From the NCBI GenBank assembly GCA_964424035.1, contig CAYRHB010000161.1:1-5562 (forward strand): 5,562 nt of DNA. The letters run 5' to 3'. The stretch is from Leptolinea sp964424035 (GTDB taxonomy: Bacteria > Chloroflexota > Anaerolineae > Anaerolineales > Anaerolineaceae). Below the pieces are notes generated by a model, which saw only the letters and a program-made list of their open reading frames with translations, was not told where the DNA came from and did not search any database. The position numbers and the translations under genes were made by a program. Shown here piece by piece: positions 4,739-5,562 of the stretch (position 1 is its first letter; each line of letters opens with the position of its first letter).

Positions 4739-5562
4739 CTATACACCGTTCACAACATTGACAGGGTTTTTATCAAGAAACGCTTTCAAGTTATCATACG
4801 CCATTCCCATCAACCGTTCACGGGCGGCACGGGTAGCCCAGGAGATATGCGGGGTGATATAGCAATTCCGGGCTGAAAGCAGCGGATTTTTCGGGTCGGG
4901 TGGTTCAACAAAAAGCACATCCAACCCGGCGCCCGCGATCGTGCCATTGTTCAACGCGTCTGCCAGATCTGATTCATTCACCAATTGCCCGCGACTGGTG
5001 TTGATGAGGAAGGCTCCCGGTTTCATCTGTTTGAGCAGGCCGGTATTCACAAAAGCCCGGTTGGATTCCGTGAGCGGGCAATGCAGGCTGACCACGTCAC
5101 TTTTCCGGAACACACTATCCAGATCGGTCAGGGTGACACCCTCCACCGGACTGACATTGAGCCCCGGGTCGTGCGCGATTACATTCATCCCGAAGGCTTT
5201 GGCCATCCCGGCTGTTGTGGCACCAATCCGTCCCAATCCGATGATGCCCATGGTCAGGCCGTAAAGCTCAATGAGTGGAAAATCCCAGTAACAGAAATCC
5301 GGTGACGCAGACCATTTGCCTTTTATTACCCCGGCAGAATGTTCCGCTGCGTGCTGGCACAGGTTCAGCAGGTGGCTGAAGACCATCTGAGCCACAGAGT
5401 ACGTGCCATAGACCGGAATGTTCGTTACCGGGATGCCGTGTTTAGCTGCGGCTTCGATATCAACAATGTTATATCCGGTAGCCAGAACGCCTATATACCT
5501 CAGGTCAGGCAGCCGGGCGATCATATCACGGGTGACAGGCGCCTTGTTGGTCAATAAAATGT
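4739..5562 (-). CDS. D-2-hydroxyacid dehydrogenase, glycerate dehydrogenase-like (5' end outside window)
   Basis: The visible 274 codons are the C-terminal majority of an NAD-dependent D-2-hydroxyacid dehydrogenase; family members have about 315-330 residues, so some 45-50 N-terminal residues lie beyond the right edge. Counting from the TTG codon at 5554 (not a real start), the order is: YIGVLATGYNIVD (20-32) of the substrate-binding domain, VTNIPVYGTYSVAQMVF (43-59), NAD-binding GIIGLGRIG (103-111) with D129 at the end of the second strand (NAD preference), and the catalytic set R188 in NTSRG, E217 in FVEPP and H236 in TPHISWATR. SPDFCYWDFPLIEL (84-97) and the closing pattern closely recall proteins annotated as glycerate dehydrogenase/hydroxypyruvate reductase. 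It would reduce a 2-oxoacid such as hydroxypyruvate or glyoxylate with NADH; the exact substrate is not determined. First visible gene of a minus-strand run, tightly joined to the GNAT gene. Confidence 0.92.
   Translation of the reverse strand, partial: ILLTNKAPVTRDMIARLPDLRYIGVLATGYNIVDIEAAAKHGIPVTNIPVYGTYSVAQMVFSHLLNLCQHAAEHSAGVIKGKWSASPDFCYWDFPLIELYGLTMGIIGLGRIGATTAGMAKAFGMNVIAHDPGLNVSPVEGVTLTDLDSVFRKSDVVSLHCPLTESNRAFVNTGLLKQMKPGAFLINTSRGQLVNESDLADALNNGTIAGAGLDVLFVEPPDPKNPLLSARNCYITPHISWATRAARERLMGMAYDNLKAFLDKNPVNVVNGV

Overview
The window looks like a bacterial chromosomal segment of mid GC content that is densely coded: seven of its eight genes are on the minus strand and one, a TetR-type regulator, is on the plus strand. 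Two flavodoxin-like genes, one of them a complete flavodoxin plus 2x[4Fe-4S] ferredoxin protein (EFR1 type), suggest an anaerobe or facultative anaerobe. A sulfate-reducer-like (Desulfobacterota) host would fit, but this is an impression from gene style and no marker gene is present to confirm it.

Left block (1-1564). A TetR regulator (941-1564, +) diverges from a minus-strand pair: a small protein resembling dimeric alpha/beta-barrel (ABM/YdhR-like) proteins with a hydrophobic N-terminus (281-751), then a flavodoxin-fold protein cut by the window edge (1-238). The AT-rich gap between them holds a perfect 7-bp-arm palindrome (788-804). It overlaps the -10 of a near-consensus minus-strand promoter (TTGACA-N17-TATTAT) and a perfect TATAAT on the plus strand. 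This is the layout expected of a self-regulating TetR that also represses its divergent neighbours.

Middle (1565-2683). Convergent to tetR is a class I SAM methyltransferase whose C-terminus is an FeoA-like SH3-fold domain (1620-2495). This fusion is the most unusual gene in the window. The ribosome binding site and a candidate promoter place its start at 2495, well inside the longest open frame. The roughly 190-bp upstream gap holds a long imperfect inverted repeat (2584-2598 / 2638-2652) touching the candidate -35.

Right block (2684-5562). Four closely spaced minus-strand genes form a probable operon, read from right to left: a D-2-hydroxyacid dehydrogenase (5' end outside the window), a GNAT acetyltransferase whose ribosome binding site overlaps the dehydrogenase stop codon, an EFR1-type flavodoxin-ferredoxin protein, and a six-helix ion-channel-like membrane protein with a non-canonical pore filter. 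No shared pathway for these four is evident from sequence alone.

No RNA genes, CRISPR arrays, insertion sequences or attachment sites were seen. The only gaps over about 150 bp are 752-940 and 2496-2683, and both are described below.
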